In this document: one piece after another, positions 34,583 through 42,750 of the stretch
Layout of the letters: every line of letters starts with the position of its first letter
Position numbering within the stretch: the stretch's first letter is position 1
From: Vulcanimicrobiota bacterium
GTDB taxonomy: Bacteria > Vulcanimicrobiota > Xenobia > Xenobiales > JADMJV01
Length of the DNA: 64,000 bases
Assembly (NCBI GenBank): GCA_019637395.1
Contig: JAHBVR010000009.1
Span: 248,001 to 312,000, forward strand
Direction: 5' to 3'
The notes under the pieces: model-generated
What the model was told of the DNA's origin: nothing
Databases searched by the model: none
Seen by the model: only the letters and a program-made list of their open reading frames with translations
Program-made: the position numbers and the translations under genes

Positions 34583-35713
34583 CTACGATATCTGACCCAG
34601 GAATGAATAGAGGGGCAGAAAGATCGAGAGGATCACGGTGGCAACCAGACTGGCCACGCTGGCCAGCAGCAGGGGCTCCATGGCCGCGCTCATGGCGTCG
34701 ACCGCGTAGTTCATTTCCAGGTCATAGTAGGCGCCGGCCCGTCCGAACATTTCGGGCATGCGCGAAGCCTGCTCGCCGGCCATCACCATGTGGGCCAACG
34801 AAGGCGGATAAATATCCGGATTCATGGCCATATGGTCGGAGACCGGCTCGCCCTCGGTAATGGTTTTCTCCATGAACGGCGCATCTTGAATGAATTCCGG
34901 ATTGCCACTGGCGCCGGCCGCCATGCGCAGGGTGCGGGCCAGGTCCATACCGGATGCCAGCATCGCTTCCACCGAGCAGCAGTAACGGGCGCAGGCACCC
35001 TTCTGAAGCATCGATCCGATCAAGGGAATTCGGCGCAAAAATCGCCAGGTGGCCACCTGCCCATTGGGAGTTTTCAAGAACTCGCGTCCGGCCGTCAACA
35101 CCACTCCGATGGTACCGACCAGCAGCAACCAGAATCCCGGCTGGCGCACGGCTTCGGTAATGAACATGATGATGCGCGTAATCAGCGGCAGAGGCACGTT
35201 CATGTCTTTGAAAATGGTGAGAAAGCTGGGCAGCACCGTGTAAAACATGAACAAGGTCAACACCACCGCCAGAATGAGCACGAAACAGGGATACGACATG
35301 GCCGACTTGAGACGTTCGCGCAGACGATTATCGCGCTCCAACCAATCCGACAGACGTTCCAGTGAAGTATCCAGTTCACCCGTACGTTCGCCGATCTGAA
35401 CCAGTGTCGAATAGATCTTGGTAAAAATCCTGGGATAGAAGGTCATCTGGTAGGAAAGCACGTGACCTTGCGATACCTTCTCGGCCAGATCGCGGATCAC
35501 TTCCCCGAAGTTGGGATACTCTTCCTGATGAGACAGGGTTTCCAGCGCCTGCACGATGGGCACGGCGTTGCGCAGCATCGTCGCCAATTGCCGGCTGAAG
35601 ATGCACAGAGCCTGAGGGGGGACAGTGACTTTGGCTCGCCAGTCGCCAGGCGCCCCCGGTGCAGTACTCGGCGTAGGTGCGGCCATTGCCAGGAGATTTG
35701 ATGTCAGGTTCAT
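34583..35713 (-). CDS. Type II secretion/type IV pilus inner-membrane protein (GspF/PilC family)
   Basis: About 376 residues with two copies of the T2SF domain. First copy (about 30-155): LCIFSRQLATMLRNAVPIVQ, with IGERTGELDTSLERLSDWLE. Second copy (about 235-350): ARYCCSVEAMLASGMDLART and MVMAGEQASRMPEMFGRAG. Three hydrophobic helices, with the typical FMFYTVLPSFLTIFKD in the middle. Inner-membrane platform protein for pilus or secretion machines. ATG at 35713 is preferred over TTG at 35725 because of a CCAGGA site. No other pilus gene is adjacent. The next gene is divergent. Confidence 0.88.
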   Translation of the reverse strand: MNLTSNLLAMAAPTPSTAPGAPGDWRAKVTVPPQALCIFSRQLATMLRNAVPIVQALETLSHQEEYPNFGEVIRDLAEKVSQGHVLSYQMTFYPRIFTKIYSTLVQIGERTGELDTSLERLSDWLERDNRLRERLKSAMSYPCFVLILAVVLTLFMFYTVLPSFLTIFKDMNVPLPLITRIIMFITEAVRQPGFWLLLVGTIGVVLTAGREFLKTPNGQVATWRFLRRIPLIGSMLQKGACARYCCSVEAMLASGMDLARTLRMAAGASGNPEFIQDAPFMEKTITEGEPVSDHMAMNPDIYPPSLAHMVMAGEQASRMPEMFGRAGAYYDLEMNYAVDAMSAAMEPLLLASVASLVATVILSIFLPLYSFLGQIS

Positions 35714-35810
35714 TTGTCCTGGCAAATGGCTGGATTATCCCACTCCAGGACTCCTTGTGGAGGGCGAGAAGTGCAGTGGGAAAGCTATCAAGTATGAGGA
35801 GTCTGTCAGG

Positions 35811-38800
35811 ATGTGCGGTATCGCAGGTCTGGTTTATGAATACAATTCAAGCACCCCGGCCAAGGATTGGCCGGCACTGGAAGAAGCCCTGCAGCGCCTG
35901 CGCAACCACACTCCCGACTGGAATCAACCCGATCCCGTCTTGCCACTGTTGGATTCGGTGGAAGAGCAGTTGCGCGACATCCGCGAATGGCCTATTCTCA
36001 GCCAGCTCTGGTCCAACCCCGGCCGCCAAGAGCAACTGAATCAAGCAGCCATCGGTCTCGATTTCTGGGATCAGCAGCTGCAGAAAGCCACCACCTCCTC
36101 CGATCTCTCCATTGCCCTGCTGGAAACCTGGAACGCCATCAGCGTGCGCGTGCGCGATATCGGCTGGACCCTCCAGCAAGACGCTCTGGGCGGTCTGCGG
36201 CGCTGCGCCGCTTTGCTGCCGCACGCCTGGCGGGACAATCCGAAAGCTTGTTTTGAAGCCTGGAAACTGACGGTTACGCTGGAGAACATCGGCCGCATGG
36301 AAGTGCGCGGTCGTGACTCGCTGGGGTTTTCGGTCATGGTTTCGTTTCCCGAGCGCGCCTCGCTGGGCGTCTGGCGTGACAAACTGAACGAAACCCAACA
36401 GCATTTGCTCCATCAACGCCTGCAGGGAGTGGATCTGGTCGACCAGGCCATCGTGCTTGACGAGGCCAGCGTGATTTTTGTCTACAAAGTGGCCCAAGAA
36501 GTGGGCGCGCTGGGCGATAATGTAGCCCAGATCACTTCGCAAATGAAGAGGGACGAACTGCTCTGGCTGGCGCTGGCTCCGGAAACCTCCCGGGTCAACG
36601 TCTTCTCGCACACCCGCTGGGCTTCCAACGGAATCATCAGCGAGCCCAACTGCCATCCTATTTCCGAGCTGACTCTGAAGCAGAACGGCAAAACCAGTGG
36701 CGCGCCCTCGCCCCATCGCATCATGGTCTGCTTGAACGGCGATGTCGACAACTACCAGGAGCTGTGCGCCCGCATCACCTCCGAAACAGGCCGCACCATT
36801 CCCGCCAAAATCACTACCGACACCAAGATCATCCCGGTACTGGTCGACTACAACTTCCAAAAATGCAAAGACATGCGCGAGGCCTTCATCAAGACGGTCC
36901 AGCACTGCGAAGGCTCGATCGCGGTCATCATGCACAACAGCCTGGAGCCGAAACGAATTTACCTGGCTCTGCGCGGCTCCGGCCAGGCCCTTTTCGTGGG
37001 ATTGTGCCGTTATGGCTATGTCTTTGCTTCCGAACTTTATGGCGTGGTCGAACAAACGCAGCGCTTTTTCCGCGTGGACGGCACCACCGAGCGCGTGCCC
37101 GGCAAGCCCGACAGCGCCGGCCAGGTGGTGGTGCTCGAATCCAACGGCGCCGGCGAGATGGAGGCCGTGGAACTGTGGTCCTTCGACGGTGAGCGGCTGC
37201 CCTGCGACCAGGTGAAAATTCATCAGGCCGAGATCACCACCCGCGATATCAACCGCGGCTCCTTCTCCCATTATCTGCTCAAGGAGATCAACGAAGCTCC
37301 CGAGTCGATTCGCAAGACGCTGCGCGGCAAGTTCCAGCTGGACGCCGAGGCACGCCAGGCGCGCATGAACCTGGATTCCAAAGTCATTCCCGACGAAGCC
37401 CTGGAACGTCTGCGCCAGGGCCAAATTCGCCGGTTGCTCTTTATCGGCCAGGGCACGGCCGCCGTGGCCGGCCAGGCGGTGGCCGCCATCGCCTCCCGCG
37501 TGCTCGGTTCCAAGCTGGCCGTGCAGGCCATGAAAGCCACCGAACTGTCCGGCTACTCCATGGATCAAAAGCTGGACGATGCCCTCATCATCGCTATTTC
37601 CCAGTCCGGCACCACCACCGACACCAACCGCACCGTGGACATGGCCAAAGCGCACGGGGCCACTGTCATGGCTATCGTCAACCGGCGCAATTCCGACCTG
37701 GTCTACAAGGTAGACGGCGTGCTCTATACCAGCGACGGCCGCGACATCGAGATGTCGGTGGCTTCCACCAAGGCTTTCTACAGTCAGGTGGTGGCCGGCT
37801 ATCTGGTAACTTACCATCTGGCCAGCCTGCTCGGGCTGATGGAGCAGCAAGAGCTTTACCGCGAGCTGTCGGAGCTGATGCGCCTGCCCGACCTCATGAA
37901 AGCGGTGCTGGCTGACCCGGGGCGCATCCGCGAATTTGCCGAGCACTGGGCGCCCGTGCGCCGCGACTGGGCCATCGTGGGCAGCGGTCCCACTCGCGCC
38001 GCCGCCGATGAGATCCGCATCAAATTGAGCGAACTCTGCTACAAGTCGATCGCCACCGACTACATCGAGGACAAAAAGCACATTGATCTGTCGTCTGAGC
38101 CGCTTACGCTGGTGTGCGCCGCCGGTCTGCCGCTGGTGGCTCTGAAAGATGCGGTCAAGGAAGTGGCCATCTTCAAGGCCCATAAATCGGTGCCCATCGT
38201 GATTACCACCGAAGGATTTACGGCCTTCGAACCCTATGCCGCCGGCGTGCTCTACGTGCCCAAGAGCTCGGAAGCAGCTTCGGTGCTGCTCAACACACTG
38301 GTGGGCCATTTGTGGGGCTACTTCTGCGCCGGCGCCATCGATCGCGGCGCGGAACAGCTCCGCCACGCCCGCGCTCTGGCCGTGCAGGTCTTGACCGAGA
38401 GCGATAAAATCGAGCTTTCCCCCAGCCTGCTACGCCAGGTGCGCGACCTGGGGCGCCGTTTTCAAGACGAACTCTGGCGCGGCCGCTTCAACAGCAGCCT
38501 GTCGCTGGAGGTCGGCAGCAAACTGGGCGGGCTCTTCCAGTACTTCACCGGTGCCAGTTCGCTGCGCCAGTTCGCGGCCGAGTTCCAGGCGCCGCCTACC
38601 GCCGGCGGCGTGGCCGAGGTGCTCGTGCAATCGCTGTCGCAGGCCATCGCCGAGCTGAGCCGGCCCATCGACGCCATCAAACATCAGGCCAAGACGGTCA
38701 CGGTGGGCATCTCCCGCCTCGAGGAAAGCTACGACGGCCCGCTCTTTGACGCTCTGCGCCAGCTCTCCATCGAACCCGATTCGGTGCCTTATGCCGATCT

Positions 38801-39329
38801 GGTCACCCTGCGAGTGGTCAGCCAGGCCGTGCGGGAGGTCTCGGGCATCACCTGCTACCAGGTGGATGGGCTGGGCACCATGGGCGAGGTAACGGCCGCC
38901 TCCACCGTCAAGGTGATTGCCAAGCTGGGACGAGCCGCCCAAATGCGCAGCCGCGCCGACAAGTCGCACGTGCTGGTGGGCACCAAGGAATGGTGCGTGC
39001 GTCGCGGCTCCACCTACATCGGGCGCGGCCGCAAGGACCAATGCCCGATCATGATCGTACCCAGCGCTCCGCGCGGACAGGTCGAACGGCTGGCCCTGCT
39101 GCATCTGGATTTGCACGATCAACTGGCCATCGACCACAAGGTTTCGCTGTTGCGCGACCTGTCGGGTCGCTACGAGGACGTCAAAAGCCAGGTGCTGGAA
39201 ACCGACGCGGAATGGACGGACGCGGTTTTGGAGGGCATCTCCGCGGCCGATCTGATTTTGCTGCCCGTCGAACAACTTACCGAGCGCGTGCTGGCCTATT
39301 TTACCAAGGGCCAGGAAGCCAGAGTATGA
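35811..39329 (+). CDS. Giant class II glutaminase-SIS protein related to GlmS
   Basis: 1172 residues, about twice the usual 610 of GlmS, which makes glucosamine-6-phosphate from fructose-6-phosphate and glutamine. MCGIAGLV carries the N-terminal nucleophile cysteine. HTRWASNG comes only at residue 267 (about 71 in E. coli), so some 195 residues are inserted in the glutaminase domain. Then NGDVDNYQEL at 309 and TTDTKIIPVLVDY. SIS domain 1 (from about 540) has FIGQGTAAVAG and ISQSGTTTDTN; SIS domain 2 (from about 718) has VGSGPTRAAADEI, SELC and KKHIDLSS. About 280 further residues follow, without the usual closing KSVTVE-like tail. ATG at 35811 is fixed by the cysteine at position 2. The insert and tail are unrecognised; the activity may be altered. 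Confidence 0.86.
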   Translation: MCGIAGLVYEYNSSTPAKDWPALEEALQRLRNHTPDWNQPDPVLPLLDSVEEQLRDIREWPILSQLWSNPGRQEQLNQAAIGLDFWDQQLQKATTSSDLSIALLETWNAISVRVRDIGWTLQQDALGGLRRCAALLPHAWRDNPKACFEAWKLTVTLENIGRMEVRGRDSLGFSVMVSFPERASLGVWRDKLNETQQHLLHQRLQGVDLVDQAIVLDEASVIFVYKVAQEVGALGDNVAQITSQMKRDELLWLALAPETSRVNVFSHTRWASNGIISEPNCHPISELTLKQNGKTSGAPSPHRIMVCLNGDVDNYQELCARITSETGRTIPAKITTDTKIIPVLVDYNFQKCKDMREAFIKTVQHCEGSIAVIMHNSLEPKRIYLALRGSGQALFVGLCRYGYVFASELYGVVEQTQRFFRVDGTTERVPGKPDSAGQVVVLESNGAGEMEAVELWSFDGERLPCDQVKIHQAEITTRDINRGSFSHYLLKEINEAPESIRKTLRGKFQLDAEARQARMNLDSKVIPDEALERLRQGQIRRLLFIGQGTAAVAGQAVAAIASRVLGSKLAVQAMKATELSGYSMDQKLDDALIIAISQSGTTTDTNRTVDMAKAHGATVMAIVNRRNSDLVYKVDGVLYTSDGRDIEMSVASTKAFYSQVVAGYLVTYHLASLLGLMEQQELYRELSELMRLPDLMKAVLADPGRIREFAEHWAPVRRDWAIVGSGPTRAAADEIRIKLSELCYKSIATDYIEDKKHIDLSSEPLTLVCAAGLPLVALKDAVKEVAIFKAHKSVPIVITTEGFTAFEPYAAGVLYVPKSSEAASVLLNTLVGHLWGYFCAGAIDRGAEQLRHARALAVQVLTESDKIELSPSLLRQVRDLGRRFQDELWRGRFNSSLSLEVGSKLGGLFQYFTGASSLRQFAAEFQAPPTAGGVAEVLVQSLSQAIAELSRPIDAIKHQAKTVTVGISRLEESYDGPLFDALRQLSIEPDSVPYADLVTLRVVSQAVREVSGITCYQVDGLGTMGEVTAASTVKVIAKLGRAAQMRSRADKSHVLVGTKEWCVRRGSTYIGRGRKDQCPIMIVPSAPRGQVERLALLHLDLHDQLAIDHKVSLLRDLSGRYEDVKSQVLETDAEWTDAVLEGISAADLILLPVEQLTERVLAYFTKGQEARV

Positions 39330-39338
39330 CCCTGACTG

Positions 39339-39368
39339 TTGACAATCTCGGGTTGTACTCAGTATAGT
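39339..39368 (+). promoter_or_regulatory. Sigma-70-type promoter of rpmH
   Basis: TTGACA (39339-39344), an 18-base gap, TATAGT (39363-39368), 24 bp ahead of the rpmH start. One of the clearest consensus promoters in the window; it probably drives rpmH through rsmG. Confidence 0.8.
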
Positions 39369-39391
39369 GTCCGCTCAGCCGGAGGAACAAG

Positions 39392-39526
39392 ATGAAACGC
39401 ACTTATCAACCCAAAAAGAAGACTCGCAAAACCGAGCACGGATTCTTCAAACGGATGAGCACTCCGGGCGGCCGTAAGGTTCTGTCCCGCCGCCGGGCCA
39501 AGGGACGGGTACGTCTCACCTATTAA
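39392..39526 (+). CDS. rpmH: 50S ribosomal protein L34
   Basis: 44 residues, too short for most ORF cut-offs: [20 protein letters not shown], then [19 protein letters not shown], ending RLTY. These are the family's invariant features. GGAGG lies 8 bases before ATG and a strong promoter lies upstream. It heads the conserved rpmH-rnpA-yidD-yidC block. dnaA, often just upstream of rpmH, is absent. Confidence 0.97.
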   Translation: MKRTYQPKKKTRKTEHGFFKRMSTPGGRKVLSRRRAKGRVRLTY

Positions 39527-39529
39527 AAG

Positions 39530-39892
39530 GTGGGCTCGCTTGAAACCCTGAGAAGAAACTGGGAGTTTCAGCAAGTATTTCGCGTCGGGAAGTCAGTTCC
39601 AGGGCGCGAAATTGTTTTGTACGGCTTGCGCACCAAGCGCAAACTGGCTCGCTTCGGTTTCTCCATCAGCAAGAAGGTCGGCTGTGCCGTCGTGCGCAAC
39701 CGTGTGCGTCGGCGCCTGCGGGAAATCTGCCGCCTGCACCTGCCCGATCTGAAAGCCGGCTGGGACCTGGTGATGGTGGTGCGCAGCGAGGCAGCCGAAC
39801 GCGATTTCCGAGCCTTGCAGGTGGCTTTTCAGCAACAAGCTCAGCGGTTAGGATGTTGGAGTGAGCAAACCCAGCCTGCCGGCACGCTTTAG
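39530..39892 (+). CDS. rnpA: Ribonuclease P protein component
   Basis: 120 residues. The protein helps the RNA subunit of RNase P trim 5' leaders of tRNA precursors. Seen: [20 protein letters not shown] with the RNR motif, LREICR, and the N-terminal phenylalanine-rich FQQVFRVGK. The GTG start is 3 bp after the rpmH stop. It overlaps yidD by 32 bases. Confidence 0.94.
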   Translation: MGSLETLRRNWEFQQVFRVGKSVPGREIVLYGLRTKRKLARFGFSISKKVGCAVVRNRVRRRLREICRLHLPDLKAGWDLVMVVRSEAAERDFRALQVAFQQQAQRLGCWSEQTQPAGTL

Positions 39893-40085
39893 TCTGTTTT
39901 TTATCCGCTGCTACCAGTCGACCGCGCCCTTTCGGCCCGCCATGTGCCGCTTCACTCCCTCATGCTCCGAATATACCAGGCAGGCGATCGAAAAATATGG
40001 ACTGATCAAGGGGGGATGGCTGGGCACGAAGCGAATCTGCCGATGTCAACCATTCTATCCCGGGGGACACGACCCCGTTCCGTAA
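39861..40085 (+). CDS. yidD: Membrane protein insertion efficiency factor YidD
   Basis: 74 residues, matching the YidD family: [12 protein letters not shown], then [19 protein letters not shown] and [20 protein letters not shown]. Membrane-associated through an amphipathic N-terminus and thought to aid YidC. GTG start, inside the end of rnpA. Position between rnpA and yidC is standard. Confidence 0.95.
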   Translation: MSKPSLPARFSLFFIRCYQSTAPFRPAMCRFTPSCSEYTRQAIEKYGLIKGGWLGTKRICRCQPFYPGGHDPVP

Positions 40086-40091
40086 GCATTC

Positions 40092-40808
40092 ATGGATATC
40101 ATCGCACCAATCGCAAAATTTATGTCAGGCCTGCTTGAGGCCATCAATCACTTCACGGGCAACTACGGTTTGACCCTGGTGGTCTTCGCTGCCATCATCA
40201 AACTGGTGCTGTATAAGCCCACGCTGCAGATGTACCGGTCTCAAAAGGACATGGAAGTCATCAAGCCCAAAATGGAGGCACTGAAAAAGCAGCACGCCGA
40301 CGACCCCAAGAAGCTAAATGAAGAAATCATGAAAATGTACAGCGAAGCCGGAGTCAATCCTCTGGCCGGCTGTCTACCTCTGCTGGTGCAGATGCCCATC
40401 ATTTTCGGCATCCTGCGCGCCATCAGCAGCAATCCCGATACCTACCGGAGCGCTTACTTTCTGTGGATTCATCCGGGCACTCTGCAGGGTATGTTTCCCA
40501 GCTATTTTGCCTCCAGCCTGGCCGACGCCGACCTGGCCATGGTGCTTTTCTACGGCTTTATGATGCTGCTTTCGCAAAAATTCACCCCCAGCCAGGGCGA
40601 CCCGCAGCAGAAGGCCATCGGCCTGTATATGAGCATCTTCTTCACCTACATGATGTGGTCGATGAAATGGCCCTGCGCCCTGATTCTCTACTGGAGTTCT
40701 TTCCAGTTCTTCAGCGTGCTGCAGCAGGTGTGGATCCTCAAAACACTGGCGCTACCTGGGTCCGCCAAAGTGGAAGTCATCAAACCGCCCAGTCCAGCTA
40801 AAGCTTGA
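40092..40808 (+). CDS. yidC: Membrane protein insertase YidC/Oxa1 (short form)
   Basis: 238 residues. The Oxa1 core begins at once with FTGNYGLTLVVFAAIIKLVL and includes the cytoplasmic hairpin (MEVIKPKMEALKKQHADDPK), NPLAGCLPLLVQMPIIFGIL and PCALILYWSSFQFFSVLQQ. The large periplasmic P1 domain of proteobacterial YidC is absent, so it is of the Gram-positive/organelle size, but no lipoprotein signal is seen. It inserts small membrane proteins alone or with SecYEG. Confidence 0.94.
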   Translation: MDIIAPIAKFMSGLLEAINHFTGNYGLTLVVFAAIIKLVLYKPTLQMYRSQKDMEVIKPKMEALKKQHADDPKKLNEEIMKMYSEAGVNPLAGCLPLLVQMPIIFGILRAISSNPDTYRSAYFLWIHPGTLQGMFPSYFASSLADADLAMVLFYGFMMLLSQKFTPSQGDPQQKAIGLYMSIFFTYMMWSMKWPCALILYWSSFQFFSVLQQVWILKTLALPGSAKVEVIKPPSPAKA

Positions 40809-40831
40809 AACCAAAAAGGGAGGTCGTCACG

Positions 40832-41392
40832 TTGAGAAATTTCTCGTCGGACGCACAATATGCCGAGGATGTGGCCGAGGAAGAAAAACCCGCTCGCTCC
40901 TCGGGCAGCAAATCCGCTTCGGCGGACGATAACTATGACGAAGAGGATGATCCGATAGCCGATCTGCTCTTCGACATTATGGATCTGATGGGAATCGAAG
41001 CGGAAATCGAGTTCGAAGAACGCGACGACCACATTCGCTACCATATCGAGGGCCCCGAGCTGGGAGTGTTGATCGGGCGCCACGGGCAGACGCTGGAAGC
41101 GCTCCAGTTTCTGGTCGGCGTGATCAACGCCCGGCGCAGCCTGGTGGACTATCGCGTGGTGATCGACGTGGAGGGCTACCGGGAGCGCCGCGAAAAGCAA
41201 CTGCGCGACCTGGCCCGCCGTTCGGCTCTCAAGGCCAACCGCGAAGGCCGCAAAATCGTGCTCTCCCCCATGCCTCCCGGTGACCGCCGCGTCATCCACC
41301 TGACCCTGGCCGGTGACACCAGCGTCAAGACCTACTCTGAGGGAGAAGAGCCCGACCGTTGCGTGGTAATTTCTCCAGGAGATCAAGAATAG
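40832..41392 (+). CDS. khpB: KH/R3H RNA-binding protein (Jag/KhpB)
   Basis: About 186 residues. The KH domain has GPELGVLIGRHGQTLEALQF and the R3H domain ends VIHLTLAGDTSVKTYSEGEE. The N-terminal 45 residues are acidic and probably disordered; the Jag-N domain of Firmicutes is missing. TTG at 40832 is preferred to the upstream TTG at 40805, as GGGAGG lies eight bases before it. In Firmicutes the protein binds RNA with KhpA and affects cell elongation. Standard position between yidC and mnmE. Confidence 0.9.
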   Translation: MRNFSSDAQYAEDVAEEEKPARSSGSKSASADDNYDEEDDPIADLLFDIMDLMGIEAEIEFEERDDHIRYHIEGPELGVLIGRHGQTLEALQFLVGVINARRSLVDYRVVIDVEGYRERREKQLRDLARRSALKANREGRKIVLSPMPPGDRRVIHLTLAGDTSVKTYSEGEEPDRCVVISPGDQE

Positions 41393-42738
41393 AGCCCACT
41401 GATACCATCGTGGCTGTCGCCACTCCTCCCGGTGAGGGAGGGGTGGCGATTGTGCGTTTGAGCGGTCCGCTGGCGCCGGTCATCCTCAAACGTCTGCATG
41501 GCCGCGCGCGCGCGCGCTGGGAATCGCACAAGCTCTACTATGGACCCATTGTCCAGGCGGATGGACAGGTGCTGGACCAGGGGCTGGTCACCTGGATGAA
41601 GGCTCCTCGTTCTTACACCGGCGAGGAAGTGGCCGAACTCCATTTACACGGAGGCCAGGCACTGGCTCAACTGGTCGTGCAGAACTGCCTGATCCACGGA
41701 GCCCGTCTGGCCGAACCGGGCGAATTCACCCTGCGTGCCTTTTTGAATGGCAAACTGGACTTGACCCAGGCCGAAGCGGTGCAACAGTTGATCCACAGTC
41801 GCAGCCAGCTGGCCGCTCAGTTGGCCAGCCGCAACCTGACCGGCTATTTTTCCAACCAGGTGGACGCGGTGCGCAAAGACCTGTTGCACTGGCTCTCTTT
41901 GCTGGAAGCCGAAATCGATTTTGGCGATGAAGTGCCGGGTCTGCCCCTGGAACAGTCTTTGCTGCGCTGGGGCCGAGCTTTTGAGACGGTGGATCGGCTG
42001 CTGCAGCAGGGACAGTCCGGCAAGATCCTGGCCGACGGCTTGCGCACGGTGATCCTGGGTGCTCCTAATGCCGGCAAGTCCACCCTGATGAACCTGCTCT
42101 TGGGTCGCTCACGGGCTCTGGTCACCGATATTGCCGGGACGACGCGCGATACCCTGGAAGAACCACTGATTGTGGCCGGCATTTCGCTGCTGCTGGTAGA
42201 TACGGCCGGCCTGCGCCGGGATAGTCAAGATAGGGTCGAACAACTGGGCATCGAGCGCTCGCGGCAGGAAGCCGAACAAGCCGACCTGATCCTGTGGGTC
42301 GTCGACGGCAGTCAGGACCAACCCCCGGATGCCGAGTTTTATCAAATCGTCTTTGACCGCCCGCATTTACTCCTTTTGAATAAACGAGACCTGGGTCTGG
42401 CCCCCTGGACAGCCGATGACCAGGGAAGGCCTATCGGTCTACCGATATCCTTGCTGGAAGGCACCGGTTCGCTACTGCATCAGGTGGAGCAATTGGTGCG
42501 CGAACTGGTAGGCGAACAGACCGACGTCATGCGCCTGACGCACCGGCAATGGGAAACCCTGCTGCGCGCCCGTGAGTCTTTGCAGCGTTTAGGAGAGGCC
42601 CTGGAAGCCGGGATGTCGGCCGAATTTCTGGCTCTCGATCTGCGCGCCGCCGTGCAGGCCCTCGGCCAAATTCAAGGCCTGGACGTAGGCGAAGAGATCC
42701 TCGACCGGATTTTCTCGACTTTCTGCCTGGGCAAGTGA
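41359..42738 (+). CDS. mnmE: tRNA modification GTPase MnmE
   Basis: About 450-459 residues. With MnmG it builds the carboxymethylaminomethyl group at wobble uridine 34. Seen: DTIVAVATPPGEGGVAIVRL (folate-binding N-domain), G1 GAPNAGKSTLMN, G2 DIAGTTRDT, G3 DTAGLRRD, G4 NKRD, and the closing FCLGK with the catalytic cysteine. The listed TTG at 41359 adds a non-conserved RGNFSRRSR. An ATA codon at 41389 lies seven bases after AGGAG and gives the family's length, so the real start may be ATA. Confidence 0.95.
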   Translation: MRGNFSRRSRIEPTDTIVAVATPPGEGGVAIVRLSGPLAPVILKRLHGRARARWESHKLYYGPIVQADGQVLDQGLVTWMKAPRSYTGEEVAELHLHGGQALAQLVVQNCLIHGARLAEPGEFTLRAFLNGKLDLTQAEAVQQLIHSRSQLAAQLASRNLTGYFSNQVDAVRKDLLHWLSLLEAEIDFGDEVPGLPLEQSLLRWGRAFETVDRLLQQGQSGKILADGLRTVILGAPNAGKSTLMNLLLGRSRALVTDIAGTTRDTLEEPLIVAGISLLLVDTAGLRRDSQDRVEQLGIERSRQEAEQADLILWVVDGSQDQPPDAEFYQIVFDRPHLLLLNKRDLGLAPWTADDQGRPIGLPISLLEGTGSLLHQVEQLVRELVGEQTDVMRLTHRQWETLLRARESLQRLGEALEAGMSAEFLALDLRAAVQALGQIQGLDVGEEILDRIFSTFCLGK

Positions 42739-42750
42739 TAATATCGCCGA

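Noticed and set aside
35847-38366. 839-codon open frame on the minus strand opposite the GlmS-like gene
   Set aside because: No motif; His/Gln/Gly-rich composition typical of antisense to GC-rich genes. The + strand carries SIS and glutaminase motifs.
39330-39391. Replication origin before rpmH
   Set aside because: dnaA is not adjacent, no cluster of DnaA boxes was seen and the gap is only 62 bp, filled by the promoter.
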